Shown here in pieces: positions 18,742 through 27,923 of a DNA stretch of 64,000 bases (position 1 is the stretch's first letter; every line of letters starts with the position of its first letter). Origin of the DNA: Sphingobacterium rhinopitheci (GTDB lineage: Bacteria; Bacteroidota; Bacteroidia; Sphingobacteriales; Sphingobacteriaceae); contig NZ_JADEYQ010000005.1 in assembly GCF_022627575.1 (NCBI RefSeq), positions 46,013 through 110,012 on the forward strand, in the 5' to 3' direction. The position numbers were made by a program, and so were the translations under genes. The notes beneath the pieces are model-generated. The model worked only from the letters and a program-made list of their open reading frames with translations. It had not been told where the DNA came from and did no database searches.

Positions 18742-20865
18742 ATGGCAAAAGATTTAAAATTAGTTAGAAATATTGGTATCGCTGCACACATCGATGCTGG
18801 TAAAACTACAACTACAGAGCGTATTTTATTTTACTCTGGAGTAAACCACAAATTAGGTGAAACACACGAAGGTTCAGCGACTACTGACTGGATGGCACAA
18901 GAGCAAGAGCGTGGTATCACGATCACTTCTGCTGCTGTTACAGTTTTCTGGCAATATCGCGGAAGCAAATACCAAGTAAACGTAATTGACACACCTGGAC
19001 ACGTGGATTTCACGGTTGAGGTAAATCGTTCATTACGTGTATTAGATGGATTAGTATTCTTATTTTCAGCTGTTGATGGTGTTGAGCCTCAATCAGAAAC
19101 AAACTGGAGATTAGCAGACAACTACAAAGTTCCACGTATTGGTTTCGTAAACAAAATGGACCGTTCAGGTGCTGACTTCTTAAAAGTTGTTGGTCAAGTA
19201 AAATCAATGTTAGGTTCTAACGCTGTAGCTTTACAATTACCTATCGGTGCTGAAGATGGTTTTGAAGGTGTTGTTGACTTAATCAACAACCGTGGTATGG
19301 TTTGGAATGAGCACGATAAAGGGATGACTTTCACGGAGGTGCCTATTCCAGAAGATATGTTGGATGAGGTAGCTGAATACCGTGAGAAATTATTAGAAGC
19401 AGTAGCAGGATATGATGAGTCATTGATGGAGAAATTCTTCGAAGATCCTAATTCATTGACTGAGCGTGAGATCTTAAACGCTTTACGTGCAGCTGTATTA
19501 GATAACTCTATCGTTCCTATGGTTTGTGGTTCATCTTTCAAAAACAAAGGTGTTCAAACAATGTTGGATTTAGTAATGGAATTATTACCTTCTCCATTAG
19601 ATATCGAAGCTGTAACGGGTACTAACCCTAACACAGGTGAAGAGATCACACGTAAGCCATCGGAGTCTGAGCCTTTCGCAGCTTTAGGTTTCAAAATCGC
19701 TACTGACCCATTCGTAGGTCGTTTATGTTTCGTACGTGCATATTCAGGTGTATTAGAGGCTGGTTCTTATGTATTGAACACACGTTCAGGCAACAAAGAG
19801 CGTATCTCTCGTATCTTCCAAATGCATGCTAACAAGCAAAACCCTATCGAAAGAATCGGTGCTGGTGATATCGGTGCTGTAGTTGGTTTCAAAGACATCA
19901 AAACTGGTGATACTTTATGTGATGAAAAACACCCTATCGTGTTAGAATCAATGGTATTCCCAGAGCCAGTTATCGGTTTAGCTATCGAGCCAAAAACTCA
20001 AGCTGACATTGATAAATTAGGTATTGGTTTAAGTAAATTAGCAGAAGAGGATCCTACATTCGTAGTTAAATCTGATCAAGAAACTGGTCAAACAGTAATC
20101 TCAGGAATGGGAGAGCTTCACTTAGATATCTTAATCGACCGTTTGAAACGCGAATTCAAAGTTGAAGTAAACCAAGGTGCTCCTCAAGTAGCTTACAAAG
20201 AGTCAATCAAAGGTAGTACAGAACACCGTGAGGTATACAAAAAACAATCAGGTGGTCGTGGTAAATTCGCGGATATCAAAGTTGTTATCTCTCCAATTGA
20301 CGAAGATTTCGATACTACAAAATCAGCATTACAATTTGTTAATGAGATCGTTGGTGGTGCTATTCCAAAAGAATACATTCCTTCGGTTCAAAAAGGTTTT
20401 GAATCTTCATTGAAAAATGGTGTATTAGCAGGTTTCCCATTATCAGGAATGAAAGTACGTTTGATTGATGGATCATTCCACGCAGTCGATTCAGATGCTT
20501 TATCATTCGAATTAGCCGCTAAAATGGCTTACCGTGAAGGATTACCTAAATGTTCTCCTGTGTTGATGGAGCCTATCATGAAAGTGGAGGTTTTGACACC
20601 AGAAGAAAACATGGGTGATGTAATGGGTGACTTAAACCGTCGTCGTGGTCAAATGCAAGGTCTTGATACACGTAATGGTTCTCAAGTAATCAAAGCTATC
20701 GTTCCACTTTCAGAGATGTTTGGTTACGTAACACAATTACGTACTATCACTTCAGGTCGTGCTACATCAACAATGGAATTCGATCACTACGCTGAAGCAC
20801 CTCGTAACGTTCAAGAGGACGTAGTTGCTAAAGCAAAAGGAAAAATCAAAGGAATCGAAGACTAA
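18742..20865 (+). CDS. fusA: Elongation factor G
   Basis: Translocation GTPase of protein synthesis. G1 loop [13 protein letters not shown] (about 16-28), switch region [11 protein letters not shown]3 DTPGHVDF and G4 NKMDR are all intact; domains II-V extend to residue 707. Codon use is strongly biased (CGT, GGT, TTA) as expected for a very highly expressed gene. It is separated from rpsG by 133 nt holding a hairpin and from rpsJ by 76 nt holding another. Confidence 0.98.
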   Translation: MAKDLKLVRNIGIAAHIDAGKTTTTERILFYSGVNHKLGETHEGSATTDWMAQEQERGITITSAAVTVFWQYRGSKYQVNVIDTPGHVDFTVEVNRSLRVLDGLVFLFSAVDGVEPQSETNWRLADNYKVPRIGFVNKMDRSGADFLKVVGQVKSMLGSNAVALQLPIGAEDGFEGVVDLINNRGMVWNEHDKGMTFTEVPIPEDMLDEVAEYREKLLEAVAGYDESLMEKFFEDPNSLTEREILNALRAAVLDNSIVPMVCGSSFKNKGVQTMLDLVMELLPSPLDIEAVTGTNPNTGEEITRKPSESEPFAALGFKIATDPFVGRLCFVRAYSGVLEAGSYVLNTRSGNKERISRIFQMHANKQNPIERIGAGDIGAVVGFKDIKTGDTLCDEKHPIVLESMVFPEPVIGLAIEPKTQADIDKLGIGLSKLAEEDPTFVVKSDQETGQTVISGMGELHLDILIDRLKREFKVEVNQGAPQVAYKESIKGSTEHREVYKKQSGGRGKFADIKVVISPIDEDFDTTKSALQFVNEIVGGAIPKEYIPSVQKGFESSLKNGVLAGFPLSGMKVRLIDGSFHAVDSDALSFELAAKMAYREGLPKCSPVLMEPIMKVEVLTPEENMGDVMGDLNRRRGQMQGLDTRNGSQVIKAIVPLSEMFGYVTQLRTITSGRATSTMEFDHYAEAPRNVQEDVVAKAKGKIKGIED

Positions 20866-20889
20866 TATCTTCATTCTTAAAAATAAACC

Positions 20890-20923
20890 GACCGCTGGTT
20901 GTGAATAGCTCTAACTAGCGGTC
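20890..20923 (+). promoter_or_regulatory. Intercistronic hairpin fusA-rpsJ
   Basis: 11-bp stem GACCGCTGGTT (20890-20900) / AACTAGCGGTC (20913-20923) including one G-T pair. Only ATTTTAAA follows. It parallels the hairpin before fusA. Confidence 0.55.
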
Positions 20924-20941
20924 ATTTTAAACACATATAAA

Positions 20942-21247
20942 ATGAGCCAAAGAATCAGAATCAAATTGAAATCTTACGATTACAATTTAGTTGATAAATC
21001 AGCTGAGAAAATCGTAAAAACAGTAAAACCTACAGGTGCAGTAGTTTCAGGACCTATTCCTTTACCTACAGAGAAAAAAATCTATACAGTTTTACGTTCA
21101 CCACACGTTAACAAAAAAGCACGTGAGCAATTCCAATTATGTTCTTACAAGAGATTATTGGATATCTACTCATCAAATGCTAAAACTGTTGACGCATTGA
21201 TGAAACTTGAATTACCTTCAGGTGTTGAAGTAGAAATCAAAGTGTGA
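20942..21247 (+). CDS. rpsJ: 30S ribosomal protein S10 (NusE)
   Basis: Small-subunit head protein that also acts in NusB/NusG antitermination. 101 residues; blocks [20 protein letters not shown] and [22 protein letters not shown] are diagnostic. Here it ends the transcript: a strong terminator begins 24 nt downstream and the next gene is on the other strand, so rplC and the rest of the S10 operon are not adjacent. Confidence 0.98.
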   Translation: MSQRIRIKLKSYDYNLVDKSAEKIVKTVKPTGAVVSGPIPLPTEKKIYTVLRSPHVNKKAREQFQLCSYKRLLDIYSSNAKTVDALMKLELPSGVEVEIKV

Positions 21248-21270
21248 TAGATTTCAGTTACTGAAAAAAG

Positions 21271-21302
21271 AAAGCCTTCTCCGATAAAGAGAAGGCTTTT
21301 TT
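21271..21302 (+). terminator. Terminator of the str operon
   Basis: AAAGCCTTCTC (21271-21281), loop CGATAAA, GAGAAGGCTTTTTT (21289-21302). Classic Rho-independent form with T-run. Confidence 0.93.
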
Positions 21303-21413
21303 GTGCTTTATGATGTGTGCTATAGTAGCAAAAATATAGGCTTAAATGCACATAAAATAAAACCCCTCATAAGCATGGAGCTTATGAGGGGAGTATTTTA
21401 TAAATCTTCTAAA

Positions 21414-22043
21414 TTAGAATTTGAATGTTAATCCAAATTGAGCTGTATTAAAGAAGTTATTAAACTCGTTAACATTAACTCCGAATTGATTAACAGATTT
21501 TGCGCCGTCTGCATCTACTTTTGATGTATTATAACCAACGATATTAGCGAAAGCAAAATTTAAAGCAATCTTATCCGTTAAGAAATAATTAGCACCTATT
21601 CCTGCATTCACACCAAACTTATTTGTTTTTGGATTTTCAGTAGTCGTATTTGCAATAGTCAATTCTGATTTTGTGTTGTTATAGTCAACATTTAACTCAG
21701 CATATGTTTTGAAACGTGAACCCAACTCTAAAAAGTAATAACGACCAAATACGCCTACACCAAAACCATTTACTTTTGATTTTCTATCAATTCCATATTG
21801 ATCATTCATACTTGTTCCAACATTTAAATTGATACCAGCTGCTAATTTATCCGTAAAGAAATATCCAACTTTAGGTGAAAAATTGAAACTAGATGTTTTA
21901 ACCTCTGAATTTTTATTGTCACTCGTATTAAAACCTAAATTTCCTTCAACAAGCACATTTCCTTTTTCAAAACCTGTTACTTGAGCCTGAGAAGCTACTG
22001 TTAATCCTGCAACTGCAGTTAGTGTAAGTAAAACTTTTTTCAT
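21414..22043 (-). CDS. Outer-membrane beta-barrel protein, paralogue A
   Basis: Small 209-residue outer-membrane barrel (OmpA/OmpW-like porin family). Signal peptide MKKVLLTLTAVAGLTVASQA, then alternating amphipathic strands and the C-terminal AQFGLTFKF ending in Phe, the outer-membrane insertion signal. It resembles the gene at 29392-30030 over its full length: the two share the opening NVLVEG/NFIVEG, FSPKVG, GRYYFLELG.RFKTY, GANYFLTDK and NFFN.AQFGLTFK blocks. A TATCTTTG promoter lies at 22071-22078. No substrate can be inferred. Confidence 0.8.
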   Translation of the reverse strand: MKKVLLTLTAVAGLTVASQAQVTGFEKGNVLVEGNLGFNTSDNKNSEVKTSSFNFSPKVGYFFTDKLAAGINLNVGTSMNDQYGIDRKSKVNGFGVGVFGRYYFLELGSRFKTYAELNVDYNNTKSELTIANTTTENPKTNKFGVNAGIGANYFLTDKIALNFAFANIVGYNTSKVDADGAKSVNQFGVNVNEFNNFFNTAQFGLTFKF

Positions 22044-22070
22044 ATCTATATTTGTTTAAATATTATAAAA

Positions 22071-22078
22071 CAAAGATA
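22071..22078 (-). promoter_or_regulatory. -7 box for barrel paralogue A
   Basis: Minus-strand TATCTTTG (exact TAnnTTTG), about 28 nt before the ATG at 22043; T-rich sequence (TTTT) 19 nt further up can serve as -33. Confidence 0.6.
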
Positions 22079-22211
22079 GTATTGACTAATATAAATAAAA
22101 AGTCAAAAAGTCAGATTATTGTCAAAAGTAATTAACTTACACGGTAAGTAATTTATAATCAATGAAATAAATATTAAATAATAGTACCAAAAAGGCAATA
22201 ACTTTACATAC

Positions 22212-22241
22212 AAATGCCTTCTCCGATAAAGAGAAGGCATT
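22212..22241 (-). terminator. Terminator downstream of FrnE-like gene
   Basis: ATGCCTTCTC, loop CGATAAA, GAGAAGGCAT (about 22213-22240). The core and loop are identical to the str operon terminator 940 bp away, with one base pair swapped from A-T to T-A. Confidence 0.7.
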
Positions 22242-22262
22242 TATAAGGTATATAGGGCACTA

Positions 22263-22979
22263 TTAGCATCCCTCAGGGCCACACGAAGGGGCTTCAGTAT
22301 TGATATTTTGTAACGTGATGGTATTAGCACCATTCCATTCCTCATAAGCCTGTTGCAGCGTATCTTCAAATAAAGACAAAGGCTGTGCTCCCGATATAGC
22401 ATATTTGCGATTGTACACAAAAAATGGAACGCCCTTGACCCCTATTTGGCGAGCTTCATGGATATCCATCTTCACCTCATCCACAAAGGTTCCTTGTGCT
22501 ACAGCCGCAGCAAATTCAGCGGCATCAATCCCCAATGCTATTGCTATAGATTCTAAAACATCCATATCATCGATATTTTTGCCTTCGGTAAAATAGCTTT
22601 TGAAAAGCAGTTCCTTAGCTTCATCTTGTTTATTATACTTCTTAGCAAAATGAAGAAACTCGTGAGCCTTGAACGTGTTGGCAACTACAGAACGCGTAAA
22701 ATCAAAAACTAATCCTTCCTCTTTGGCCATTTCTGTCACTTGCTGATTCAATTGATGTGCCTGCTCCTTGGGCATCCCTTTGTGCAGAGCCAAATAGTCA
22801 TCGATACGTATCGTAGGATCCGTTACCAAATCAGGGTTCAATTGATAACTCTTCCATTCTATCTCGATAGCATCCTGGAGGGGAGAGCTTGCTAAAGACT
22901 GTTCTAGCCTACGTTTTCCGATATAACAAAATGGGCACATTATATCGCTCCATATTTCAATTTTCATCTTCGACATCAT
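22263..22979 (-). CDS. DsbA family oxidoreductase, FrnE-like
   Basis: Cytoplasmic thioredoxin-fold disulfide oxidoreductase of the FrnE/2-hydroxychromene-isomerase-like branch. The active-site CPFC is at about residues 15-18 within WSDIMCPFCYIGKRRLE; the alpha-helical insert and VKGVPFFVYN (cis-Pro, about 190-200) follow. No signal peptide. The start is uncertain between 22979 and the ATG at 22967, which gives the usual MKIEIWSD N-terminus. A C-terminal CGPEGC pair may add a second redox or metal site, seen in some FrnE proteins. Its role is probably in oxidative-stress defence. Confidence 0.87.
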   Translation of the reverse strand: MMSKMKIEIWSDIMCPFCYIGKRRLEQSLASSPLQDAIEIEWKSYQLNPDLVTDPTIRIDDYLALHKGMPKEQAHQLNQQVTEMAKEEGLVFDFTRSVVANTFKAHEFLHFAKKYNKQDEAKELLFKSYFTEGKNIDDMDVLESIAIALGIDAAEFAAAVAQGTFVDEVKMDIHEARQIGVKGVPFFVYNRKYAISGAQPLSLFEDTLQQAYEEWNGANTITLQNINTEAPSCGPEGC

Positions 22980-23097
22980 AAATGTATTAAACCTAAATTT
23001 ACAAAGTGATAACTATTAATTCGTGATTGTAATGTCATAATACATAAAAAAACCTCCTCTTGAATGGAGAAGGCTTCAAAATTATAATGTATAATCC

Positions 23098-23290
23098 TTA
23101 GAATTGGAAACCTACACCAACAGAAAACAAACGATTTTTAGTTGAAAAATCAGCAGCCTTTTTAGCAATATTAGCCTACCCTAATCCATAACCTATATGA
23201 ATCAAAAAAACACTCCCTAATTTGTAACCCGCTAAAATATTCCATCGGGCATCTAAAACGAGTAGAAGTATTACAGAAATAAGACAGTAC
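23098..23290 (-). pseudogene. Remnant of a PorT-type outer-membrane barrel gene
   Basis: Minus-strand translation of this gap reads LDARWNILAGYKLGSVFL..GYGLG, an in-frame TAG (23176-23178), then ANIAKKAADFSTKNRLFSVG and VGFQF stop (23098-23100). The ending closely parallels the barrel gene at 34889-35506 (YNLGLTNVGK...SKNRVTQLGVGFKF). No 5' half remains: a promoter for the next gene on the plus strand begins at 23291. It is a decayed C-terminal fragment. Confidence 0.7.
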
Positions 23291-23298
23291 TAGTTTTG
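23291..23298 (+). promoter_or_regulatory. -7 box for the SDR gene
   Basis: TAGTTTTG, an exact TAnnTTTG match, 21 nt before the ATG at 23320. No clear -33 element. Confidence 0.5.
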
Positions 23299-23319
23299 TA
23301 AATTCTTTAAATTTGAAGT

Positions 23320-24036
23320 ATGGAAAATTTGAACGGAAAATACGCATTAATCACCGGTGGTGGTAGAGGATTGGGAAAAGCTACAGCTTTAGCTTTTGCA
23401 CAGGAAGGTATCAATGTCGCTATTACAGGACGAAATGAAGCTATATTGATAGACACCGTAAAGGAAATAGAATCTTTAGGTGTAAAAGCTACCTATGCTA
23501 CATTTGATGTCGCAAATTATGACGATGTAAAGGCTGCTATCGATAAGCTAAACGCTGAATTTGGCACCTTTGATATTCTTGTTAACAATGCAGGAATCGC
23601 GGCATTCGGTTCATTGATAGATATGGACCCTAAAACTTGGGTAGATATTATAAATACCAACTTACTAGGTACATACTTTGTTACCAAAGCAGTATTGCCA
23701 CAACTAATAGCAAAAAATCAAGGTGATGTCATCAATGTATCATCTACAGCAGGATTGAATGGTGCCGCTACGACATCTGCTTATAGCGCTTCCAAATTTG
23801 GTGTTATTGGATTATCAGACTCCTTGATGCGTGAGGTGCGTAAGTACAATATTCGTGTTTGTACATTGATGCCATCTACGATAGCATCAGACATGTCCAA
23901 AGACCTTAAATTGACGGATGGTGATCCCGATAAAGTACTACAACCTGAAGATTTTGCAGAGTTGATCGTTGCCAATCTAAAACTACCTCGAAGAGCAATG
24001 CTTAAATCAGCATCTCTATGGTCTACAAATCCATAA
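23320..24036 (+). CDS. SDR family oxidoreductase (FabG-like 3-ketoacyl reductase)
   Basis: Classical short-chain dehydrogenase/reductase, NAD(P)H-dependent, cytoplasmic. Cofactor motif TGGGRGLG (12-19), NNAG (89-92), catalytic Ser in VSSTAG (about 140-145), and YSASK with Tyr155/Lys159. At 238 residues it fits the 3-oxoacyl-ACP reductase-like branch, but it is alone and not in a fatty-acid operon, so the substrate is open. Closed by a strong terminator. Confidence 0.9.
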   Translation: MENLNGKYALITGGGRGLGKATALAFAQEGINVAITGRNEAILIDTVKEIESLGVKATYATFDVANYDDVKAAIDKLNAEFGTFDILVNNAGIAAFGSLIDMDPKTWVDIINTNLLGTYFVTKAVLPQLIAKNQGDVINVSSTAGLNGAATTSAYSASKFGVIGLSDSLMREVRKYNIRVCTLMPSTIASDMSKDLKLTDGDPDKVLQPEDFAELIVANLKLPRRAMLKSASLWSTNP

Positions 24037-24039
24037 TAT

Positions 24040-24075
24040 AAAAATCCCTCTGCTCACAATAACAGAGGGATTTTT
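24040..24075. terminator. Bidirectional terminator SDR / dacB
   Basis: 13-bp stem AAAAATCCCTCTG (24040-24052) / CAGAGGGATTTTT (24063-24075), between converging genes. Confidence 0.92.
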
Positions 24076-24104
24076 AAATTGTATTCGTGTTAAATACCTA
24101 AAGT

Positions 24105-25433
24105 CTATTTATTCTCGATGTACCATATCAATACCTCTTCTATTTTCTTGCGGTAATCATTGGCATTACCTCTATGGTTATTAATTAAAAATGAAAAGGC
24201 TAGATTAGTATTTTTCTTTGTTTTAAGATAGCCACTTAGCCCCAAGTGATCTGCTAAAGTACCTGTCTTAGCAGCGATATTAGGTTCATAACCCAAATAT
24301 AGACCGCTCAATGTACCTTGATTTCCTGCGGGTAATATATCTATTACGCGATCTCTTATTCCTTCCGTATTGATCTGACCCAATAGATTGATATACTCAT
24401 TGGGTGATATTAAGTTATTACGGCTCAAGCCACTACCATCGGCCCAACGGCCAGCATCGAGTACATCCGCAAATAAGGTATTTCGTAGGTTCTTTATCGT
24501 TATATAATCGGACACCTCCCCCGTATTGTATTTACCGACCATGAGCAATATTTGCTCTGCTATAAAATTATCGCTACGCTTCATCATTATCCCTAGCAAA
24601 TCATCGGTAGGGACCGTATAAAAAGCCTTAAATTGTAAACCTTCAGGACGCTCCTTCCATAAGCTTATATCGGCTTGGGGATTTCGCTTTACAAGGGTAT
24701 CCCTTAACAATAGAAATGGTAATTCCTCATTTTGCTGACGCGTATATCCCGTTACCAAATGAGTTGCATTACTATTATTGCTAAACACAAAAGAGTTCGA
24801 TTGCTCGTCGCGCTCCACACGTACAAAACGATTGTGGTCAACTTCTTCCTTTACATTATTGATACTATCCGTAAAGAAGGAAGGAACAGCATAAAAATTG
24901 TTTCCCCTTTTAGCAAAACGCACCAAATTAGCATACATAGGCATTACAGAACGCTCCACAGCATAATTATACAGATGCGAATTCCATGACCAGCCAGCAC
25001 CAAATCTACCTATATTTGCTGAGCTAGGTAATATTAAGACTATCTTCTTATTGGTATTGCACAACAAGTCAAATAACTTTTGCTCTTTAAAATCGCTATG
25101 CATAAATGATGGATCAGCATTAGGCTCAATATATAATGTATGATGATCTTCAGCAATAAACCAGCCTGGGATAGAGTCGCCAAAAGTACGTATAGCGCTA
25201 TACATACTCAGCAATTTGGTGTTACTAGCGGGGATAAAATAATTAGCCGCATTGCTCTCCTCCAATACTTCTTTTGTATCCAAATCTATGATCTTAAACC
25301 CTACAAATGCGGTATTTAATAGCGAATCACTCTGCACATTAAGGTTTACATTTTTATTGATTGACTTTTTAATACTACAACTTCCTAAAAAGGAAATTAT
25401 CAATAAAGCGACTATTAATCTACAATACATCAT
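24105..25433 (-). CDS. dacB: D-alanyl-D-alanine carboxypeptidase/endopeptidase (PBP4, S13)
   Basis: Periplasmic low-molecular-weight penicillin-binding protein that trims or opens peptidoglycan cross-links. The serine-transferase triad is complete: SNTK (Ser70/Lys73) in FIPASNTKLLS, SRN in DGSGLSRNN (about 325-335), and KTG in AAKTGTLADHLG (about 388-400). A lipoprotein signal (LGSC, Cys19) suggests membrane anchoring, unlike soluble E. coli DacB. It follows the S9 peptidase gene by 4 nt, so the two are co-transcribed. Confidence 0.92.
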   Translation of the reverse strand: MMYCRLIVALLIISFLGSCSIKKSINKNVNLNVQSDSLLNTAFVGFKIIDLDTKEVLEESNAANYFIPASNTKLLSMYSAIRTFGDSIPGWFIAEDHHTLYIEPNADPSFMHSDFKEQKLFDLLCNTNKKIVLILPSSANIGRFGAGWSWNSHLYNYAVERSVMPMYANLVRFAKRGNNFYAVPSFFTDSINNVKEEVDHNRFVRVERDEQSNSFVFSNNSNATHLVTGYTRQQNEELPFLLLRDTLVKRNPQADISLWKERPEGLQFKAFYTVPTDDLLGIMMKRSDNFIAEQILLMVGKYNTGEVSDYITIKNLRNTLFADVLDAGRWADGSGLSRNNLISPNEYINLLGQINTEGIRDRVIDILPAGNQGTLSGLYLGYEPNIAAKTGTLADHLGLSGYLKTKKNTNLAFSFLINNHRGNANDYRKKIEEVLIWYIENK

Positions 25434-25437
25434 ATGC

Positions 25438-27549
25438 TTATTTGTTATTATGGAGTTTACGATTTAAAAATTCAACAGTAGCCTCTTTCACGTTAACAAG
25501 ATTTTCAAACATTTGCCAATGATGATTTTCATCAGGAATAACGAGCGCTTCGACCGCTATATTTCTTGATTTCAACCTTTTGTAAAGATCGATACTCTGG
25601 CTGAAGGCGACATTTTGGTCATCATCAGCATGAATTAGTAATACTGGAGACTGCCAACTATCTACCCACCTCGAAGGAGATGAATCCCAGTTTAGTCGTG
25701 ACGCGAGCTCAAAATCAGGCGCATAAAAGTCAGGATTTTGCTTTCTTTGTCTATTATGTACGCCATGAATATCAACCCCTACCTTAAAGATATCTGAATT
25801 TTTGGCTAGGCCCATTGCTGTTAAGTAGCCACCATATGAACCGCCAAAGAGACCTACTTTAGCAGGATCTATACCCTTCTGCTGCTGCAACCATTTGCCT
25901 GCTGCGAGTACATCTAAATATTCTGATGCCCCCAAGTTACCAGAGGAATCAGGATGTTGGAAATCAAAACCATAACCTGTCCCCATCCTATAATTTATAG
26001 ACAATACCGTATATCCGAGCTGTGCTAAATATTGATTGACGATATAATCATTGAAATAATAATCCGAATGGTGCCAGCCTAAATACATCTGCCTACGCGG
26101 ACCACCATGAATATATACCAATGCTGCACCATTACTTTTACCATTTCTAGGTTTAAATAATTGAGCGGAAGATTTTATACCGTCTTCAGCGGTAATAAAT
26201 ACCTGCTCCGGCCTAACGAAGTCGTTATCTTTATCATCAAATAAAGCATTGCCCACGGCGATATTTTTCTTTGATGCCATATCATAGATATTTGGTTGTG
26301 GAGGACTATTGTACGTACTAGAACGAAAACCTATCAAATTATCATTATTAAAATAGAATGGTGCCATCTCTATACCTTCACCATTGGAAATCATTGACAT
26401 AGCAGTAGACTCCACATCTACAACACCAATATGCGAACGTTCAAAATCATAGGTATCAAGGCCATTATTCGCGGCAAAGACTATTTTCGTACCTGCATTA
26501 TTGTATGCAAAATCATTGACTTCAAATGTACCCTTCGTTAATTGCTGTACCTTGTTATTTCTGCTATCCAAACGGTATAGATGTGGCCACCCATCCTCAT
26601 AGGACATAAAAGTAATATAATCAGCATGCTTCCATTGAAGATTTACCTGCCCTGCAATCCGTGGAAATGTAGCCTCTCGCTTAGTCGCTGCTTTGTAGAT
26701 CTCTTTGGACTCTCCTGTCGATACATCAGCTATACGAATAGACCAAGGCTGATAACTGAATGATGTTAATGAATCCAAAGGACCTCCTACTGCTTCACGA
26801 CGTACAAATGCCAATTTATCACCTTTAGGAGACCATTGTGGAAAAGCATCTGTATAAAATGAAGGGCTTATCCATTTTATTCGGTTCGACATAGTACTGA
26901 ATATACCTATAAAACTATAATCCCCTCTCTTAGCGACAAAAGCCAATTTGCTGCCATCTGGTGACCACTGCATATTGGAGGCTATTCCCCTTACGTGAAA
27001 CAACTGCTTACCGCCATTATCCTTATCTAATGGCGCAGTCCACACTTGCCCAGACCTGCTATAGGTAATATGCTTGCCGTCAGGATGAAAAGAAGGATAA
27101 TTACCTAGCCCAATTGTGTACAGCCTATTCTCTTCTACATTATAAGAATATATTTCTATCGATGTAGCCTTAACTAAAGAGGCAGAGTTTGTAGCTACAG
27201 GAGCAGTATTGGCACCGTGATCCCCTCCCCTTACAAAAATAACCCACTTACCGTCCGCAGACATCGCTAAGCTTGATATTTCTTGTGCATCATCGCTATC
27301 AAATGCTGTAATCTTGTGCATTTTATATGCTGGTCCTTGGACATAATAAATATTGCGATGACCGCTATCATTAACGGCAAAAGCCAAACGATTGGCTTTG
27401 GAAGCAGCCACTATTTTTCCAACATATGGCGTAGCAAGTAATTCACGAAGTGAAATTGATTGAGAAAATGTGCTTTTAGCACAAAACACAAACATTATAC
27501 ACAGTAAAAAACACCTATTGAAAGGTTTTAGGTTAAAACAACTTAACAT
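25438..27549 (-). CDS. S9 family prolyl oligopeptidase-like peptidase
   Basis: Exported serine peptidase (dipeptidyl/acylaminoacyl-peptidase branch). A signal peptide (1-30) precedes a WD40-like beta-propeller (about 40-430, with repeats such as WSPDGSKLAFV and WSPKGDKLAFV) and a C-terminal alpha/beta-hydrolase. The nucleophile is Ser571 in GGSYGGY; the acid is in HADDDQNV and the His in DENHHWQM. 703 residues is standard for the family. Upstream and co-transcribed with dacB. Likely takes part in periplasmic peptide turnover. Confidence 0.93.
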   Translation of the reverse strand: MLSCFNLKPFNRCFLLCIMFVFCAKSTFSQSISLRELLATPYVGKIVAASKANRLAFAVNDSGHRNIYYVQGPAYKMHKITAFDSDDAQEISSLAMSADGKWVIFVRGGDHGANTAPVATNSASLVKATSIEIYSYNVEENRLYTIGLGNYPSFHPDGKHITYSRSGQVWTAPLDKDNGGKQLFHVRGIASNMQWSPDGSKLAFVAKRGDYSFIGIFSTMSNRIKWISPSFYTDAFPQWSPKGDKLAFVRREAVGGPLDSLTSFSYQPWSIRIADVSTGESKEIYKAATKREATFPRIAGQVNLQWKHADYITFMSYEDGWPHLYRLDSRNNKVQQLTKGTFEVNDFAYNNAGTKIVFAANNGLDTYDFERSHIGVVDVESTAMSMISNGEGIEMAPFYFNNDNLIGFRSSTYNSPPQPNIYDMASKKNIAVGNALFDDKDNDFVRPEQVFITAEDGIKSSAQLFKPRNGKSNGAALVYIHGGPRRQMYLGWHHSDYYFNDYIVNQYLAQLGYTVLSINYRMGTGYGFDFQHPDSSGNLGASEYLDVLAAGKWLQQQKGIDPAKVGLFGGSYGGYLTAMGLAKNSDIFKVGVDIHGVHNRQRKQNPDFYAPDFELASRLNWDSSPSRWVDSWQSPVLLIHADDDQNVAFSQSIDLYKRLKSRNIAVEALVIPDENHHWQMFENLVNVKEATVEFLNRKLHNNK

Positions 27550-27830
27550 TGGTAGGTTATAAGGTTTAAATTATCCTCAAATTACAAAATAATAATCTTA
27601 TAATTTGAGGATAACAAAGAATAGTTTAAAAAAACAGATAATAAATAGCTGTATTTGGAAAATATAAAAGGAGAATTAACTGATTATCCCCTTCTTGCGC
27701 ATAATGCTTTAATACATAGACTACGCACAAAAAAAACAATACAATACTTTTTTCACAAAAGTGGATTTCATATCAAAAGTGGTTAAAATTGGGTTTTAAC
27801 TACAAGACGATTAGCAATCACTTTCGGACA
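27550..27830. other. Intergenic region upstream of S9 peptidase
   Basis: AT-rich and without a credible reading frame. It contains CAAAAGTGG twice in direct orientation (27756-27764 and 27774-27782, 18 bp apart); an inverted CCACTTTGG lies at 27866-27874. No exact TAnnTTTG box was found before the S9 gene. Confidence 0.4.
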
Positions 27831-27860
27831 AAAAAAAGTTTACCCATATTGGATAAACTT
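27831..27860 (-). terminator. Terminator of the AI-2E permease gene
   Basis: On the minus strand AAGTTTATCC, loop AATAT, GGGTAAACTT (one G-T pair), then a run of eight T. The T-run is only on the minus-strand side. Confidence 0.8.
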
Positions 27861-27923
27861 TATAGCCACTTTGGATAGCGCTATATATACATATTAGGAA
27901 ACAGCAATAAGCTGTAAATAGAA

